The notes below the pieces were generated by a model. The model was given only the letters and a program-made list of their open reading frames with translations. It made no database searches and was not told where the DNA came from. A stretch of DNA of 43,262 bases from Chloroflexota bacterium (lineage in GTDB: Bacteria; Chloroflexota; Dehalococcoidia; DSGV01): positions 1 to 43,262 of the forward strand of contig JAJYLG010000021.1 in assembly GCA_021787985.1 (NCBI GenBank), in the 5' to 3' direction. The first letter of the stretch is position 1. Every line of letters starts with the position of its first letter. This document shows positions 41,241 to 43,262 of this stretch, piece by piece. The position numbers and the translations under genes are program-made.

Positions 41241-42530
41241 CTATGCGCCATCGAGCCTGTCGTCCGGGTCGACCGGCGGCGACCAGGCGAGCGGATCCTC
41301 GCGCACCATCTCCGCGTCCCGCTCGAACCGCCCGCGCAGATCCTCGATCGTGGCCCGCCGCTCGACGGCCCAGCGAAGGACGCCCGCGCGCGCCGAGTTG
41401 CAGGTGATCGCCGCGTCCACCCGCCCGCCCGCAAGATGCACACGCTCGTAGCCGGCCGCGGGCGCGTCTTCCAGCACGAGCCAGCCGTCGGCGCGCGTCG
41501 CGTCCGCCAGCCCGACGAACAGCAGCGACAGGTCGAACAGCCGGAACCCGTACTGCGGAGGCCGCGCCGCACGGGTCCCGAGGCCGAGCGCCGCCTGCGC
41601 GGCGATACGCCCTTGCTCCTCGGCCGTGCGCAGGTTGTACGCCCGCGGGCGCGCGGCGCCGTTCGTGCTGCGCGGCTCGGTCAGGTCGCCGGCCGCGTAG
41701 ACACCGGGCAGCGAGGTGCGCATCGCCTCGTCGACGAGCACGCCGTGGTGCACCGCGAGGCCAGCGCCGGCGAGCCACTCAACCTCGGGATCGACACCCA
41801 CCGCGCTCACCACAAAGTCGGCCGGGTGTCGGTCGCCCGCCGTCACCGCCGCCACGCCCGGGCCGTGAGGCTCGACCCGCAGGACCTCCTGGCCGGCGAG
41901 GAAACGAACACCGTATCGGGCGAAGGCGCGCTCGGCGCGGCCCGCGAGGACGGCGTCAACGAACGGCCAGCCCCAGCGCGACTCCCGTCCGCACAGCGTC
42001 ACGTCCAGCCCGCGGACGCGCAACGCTTCCGCCAGCTCGGCACCGATGAACCCGCCCCCGACCACGACCGCGCGGCGCGCCCCCGGCAGTCGCTCGATGA
42101 TGCGGCGCGCGTCCTCGAGCGTGCGCAAGGTGAGCACGCGGTCGGCAATCTGCGGCGGGTGCGGCACGGTGCGCGGCCGCGCGCCGCCGGCGAGCACGAG
42201 CGAGCCGTACGCCAGCTCGCGAGCGTCCTCGAGCGCCAGCCGCCGGCGGTCGCCGTCGAGCCGCACAGCGCGTACGCCCAGGAAAGGCTCGACGCGCGCA
42301 CGCCGCAGCCAGCCGCCAGCCGGGTCCGTCAGCGCGCTCGACTCATCGAGCTCGCCGGCGACCAGGCCGATGAGGCGCGGTCGGAAGTACGTGGGCCAGC
42401 GCTCCGCTCCCACGACGGCGACCGAGGCCGTGCGCGTGTAGCGGCGGATCGTCTCCACCGCCGCCTTGCCGGCCACGCCGAGGCCAACGACCACGTAGTC
42501 GAACGACCGGACACCCCACGAAGCGGACAC
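41241..42530 (-). CDS. FAD-dependent pyridine-nucleotide disulfide oxidoreductase family protein
   Basis: A 429-residue flavoprotein. The FAD-binding motif VVVGLGVAGKAAVETI is at about residues 13-28 (GxGxxG with A at the last position), the NAD(P)H motif VVVGGGFIGAELAEAL at about 155-170, and the FAD signature LPGVYAAGDLTEP at about 275. No redox-active CxxxxC pair is visible, so it is not a thioredoxin or lipoamide reductase; it looks more like a ferredoxin/rubredoxin reductase or the NirB reductase part. GTG 42530 is the start. It lies 57 bases after the propeller gene and is convergent with the plus-strand gene ending at 41228. Confidence 0.87.
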   Translation of the reverse strand: MSASWGVRSFDYVVVGLGVAGKAAVETIRRYTRTASVAVVGAERWPTYFRPRLIGLVAGELDESSALTDPAGGWLRRARVEPFLGVRAVRLDGDRRRLALEDARELAYGSLVLAGGARPRTVPHPPQIADRVLTLRTLEDARRIIERLPGARRAVVVGGGFIGAELAEALRVRGLDVTLCGRESRWGWPFVDAVLAGRAERAFARYGVRFLAGQEVLRVEPHGPGVAAVTAGDRHPADFVVSAVGVDPEVEWLAGAGLAVHHGVLVDEAMRTSLPGVYAAGDLTEPRSTNGAARPRAYNLRTAEEQGRIAAQAALGLGTRAARPPQYGFRLFDLSLLFVGLADATRADGWLVLEDAPAAGYERVHLAGGRVDAAITCNSARAGVLRWAVERRATIEDLRGRFERDAEMVREDPLAWSPPVDPDDRLDGA

Positions 42531-42587
42531 GCACTCCCACCGTCCATCAGTGTAGGACTGCCCGCGGCGGGCGGACGGCGCCGGCGA

Positions 42588-43262
42588 TCAGGGCAGGACG
42601 ACGAGCCCGCTGGGACCTCTCCCCGCCGGGTAGCGCGGACCGAGCCGCAGGTCGCTTGGACGGAACGCGCGCACCGCGTCGTCGCCATTGAGCGCCACGA
42701 AGCACCAGTCGCCCGCGGGCCGGCAGTCGATGCCGTCCGGGCCGTCACCGACCTTCGCCGCGCCGACGACCCTGCGCGAGGTAACGTCGATGGCCACCAC
42801 CATCCCGGCGCGCTGCAGCGAGACCAATAACCGGCGGCCGCCAGGCGTGAAGCGCACGCGCACCGGCCACCCACCAACCGCCACCCGCGCGACCGCCCGC
42901 ATCGTGGCGGCATCGACCAACGTCACGGTCCCGCCCTCGGCGTCCGCCGTCGCGACCCAGGACCCGTCGGGACTCACCGCCACGGACTCGGGCACCGCGC
43001 CGACCGGGGTCGTCCGCCGCACGCTGGCCGATCCCACATCGACCTCGATCAGCCGCGAGCCGGCCGCGTCCGCCACGTAGGCCGTCTCGCCGTCCGGCGA
43101 TACCGCCAGCATGTGCGGTTCGCCGCCCACCTGCACCTCGGCGGCAAGCGTGCCCCCTGCGGTGAAGATCATCGCCAGCCGGCCGGTCGCTTCCTCCGTC
43201 ACCAACAGCACGCCGTACTTGCGGCTGTAGGCCAAACCGTGCGGCGATCCCGGCACCGCCAC
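42588..43262 (-). CDS. YVTN-type beta-propeller protein (N-terminus outside the window)
   Basis: The last 224 residues of a beta-propeller are visible; the start lies beyond 43262. Repeated blades include VSPDGETAYVAD, VSPDGSWVATAD and FTPGGRRLLVSLQ, each followed by a short strand ending in VD. They belong to the YVTN/lactonase-like seven-bladed family, which often functions outside the membrane, but no signal peptide can be checked. The final blades run to GRGPSGLVVLP. It precedes the FAD oxidoreductase gene on the same strand and may be co-transcribed. Confidence 0.85.
   Translation of the reverse strand: MAVPGSPHGLAYSRKYGVLLVTEEATGRLAMIFTAGGTLAAEVQVGGEPHMLAVSPDGETAYVADAAGSRLIEVDVGSASVRRTTPVGAVPESVAVSPDGSWVATADAEGGTVTLVDAATMRAVARVAVGGWPVRVRFTPGGRRLLVSLQRAGMVVAIDVTSRRVVGAAKVGDGPDGIDCRPAGDWCFVALNGDDAVRAFRPSDLRLGPRYPAGRGPSGLVVLP

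Overview
This is a GC-rich bacterial chromosome segment. The organism is probably a member of the Chloroflexota. That is inferred from Thr-Pro linkers in secreted proteins, a cysteine-PGYWKNH surface domain, many GTG starts, the densely overlapping heme/siroheme operon and a KimA-like permease. No 16S gene is present to confirm it. I see no integrase, transposase, phage gene or CRISPR array.

Layout. 1-1745: the tail of one secreted protein and a complete paralogue, each followed by the same kind of terminator. 1785-7785 (minus): a MerR-type regulator followed by precorrin-2 dehydrogenase, hemA, hemC, cobA-hemD and hemB, with a good promoter at 7833-7861. This covers glutamyl-tRNA to uroporphyrinogen III and on to sirohydrochlorin, except for hemL. 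8053-12132 (minus): dcd-ribD-ribE-ribBA-ribH, a riboflavin operon without a visible FMN riboswitch. 12201-14242 (minus): ECF sigma factor, zinc anti-sigma factor and SIMPL-domain protein. 14301-17621 (plus): class II aldolase, signal peptidase I, tRNA-Lys(UUU), an unlisted 51-residue ORF and an anaerobic-sulfatase-maturase-like radical SAM enzyme. 17830-18936 (minus): a secreted beta-helix protein.

19423-27767 (minus) is a transport and catabolism locus: livK, livH, livM, livG, livF, a phenylacetate-CoA-ligase-like enzyme, an LLM flavoenzyme and an SDR. Parts of it are visibly poorer in G+C than the flanks, so it may have been acquired. 28096-32286 (plus): a second LLM oxidoreductase, then a tungstate/molybdate ABC transporter (wtpABC) whose leader holds a ModE-box-like palindrome. 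32406-32977 (minus): a decayed toxin-antitoxin pair (BrnT-like toxin, frameshifted antitoxin) and a small Cys-rich ORF. 33203-34633 (minus): an HpaB-family flavin monooxygenase with a perfect 20-bp palindrome upstream. 34925-37050 (plus): a secreted eqolisin (peptidase G1)-like protein that seems to lack both catalytic residues, coupled to a membrane protein. 37141-41228 (plus): an MFS transporter, a KimA-like permease with a structured GC-rich leader, and an unknown protein. 41241-43262 (minus): an FAD oxidoreductase and a partial beta-propeller protein.

Most of the window is ordinary biosynthesis. The least explained pieces are the inactive-looking eqolisin/membrane pair, the tandem dyads at 368-405, the small ORFs at 16104 and 32555, the antitoxin remnant, the MerR C-terminal domain and the KimA leader.
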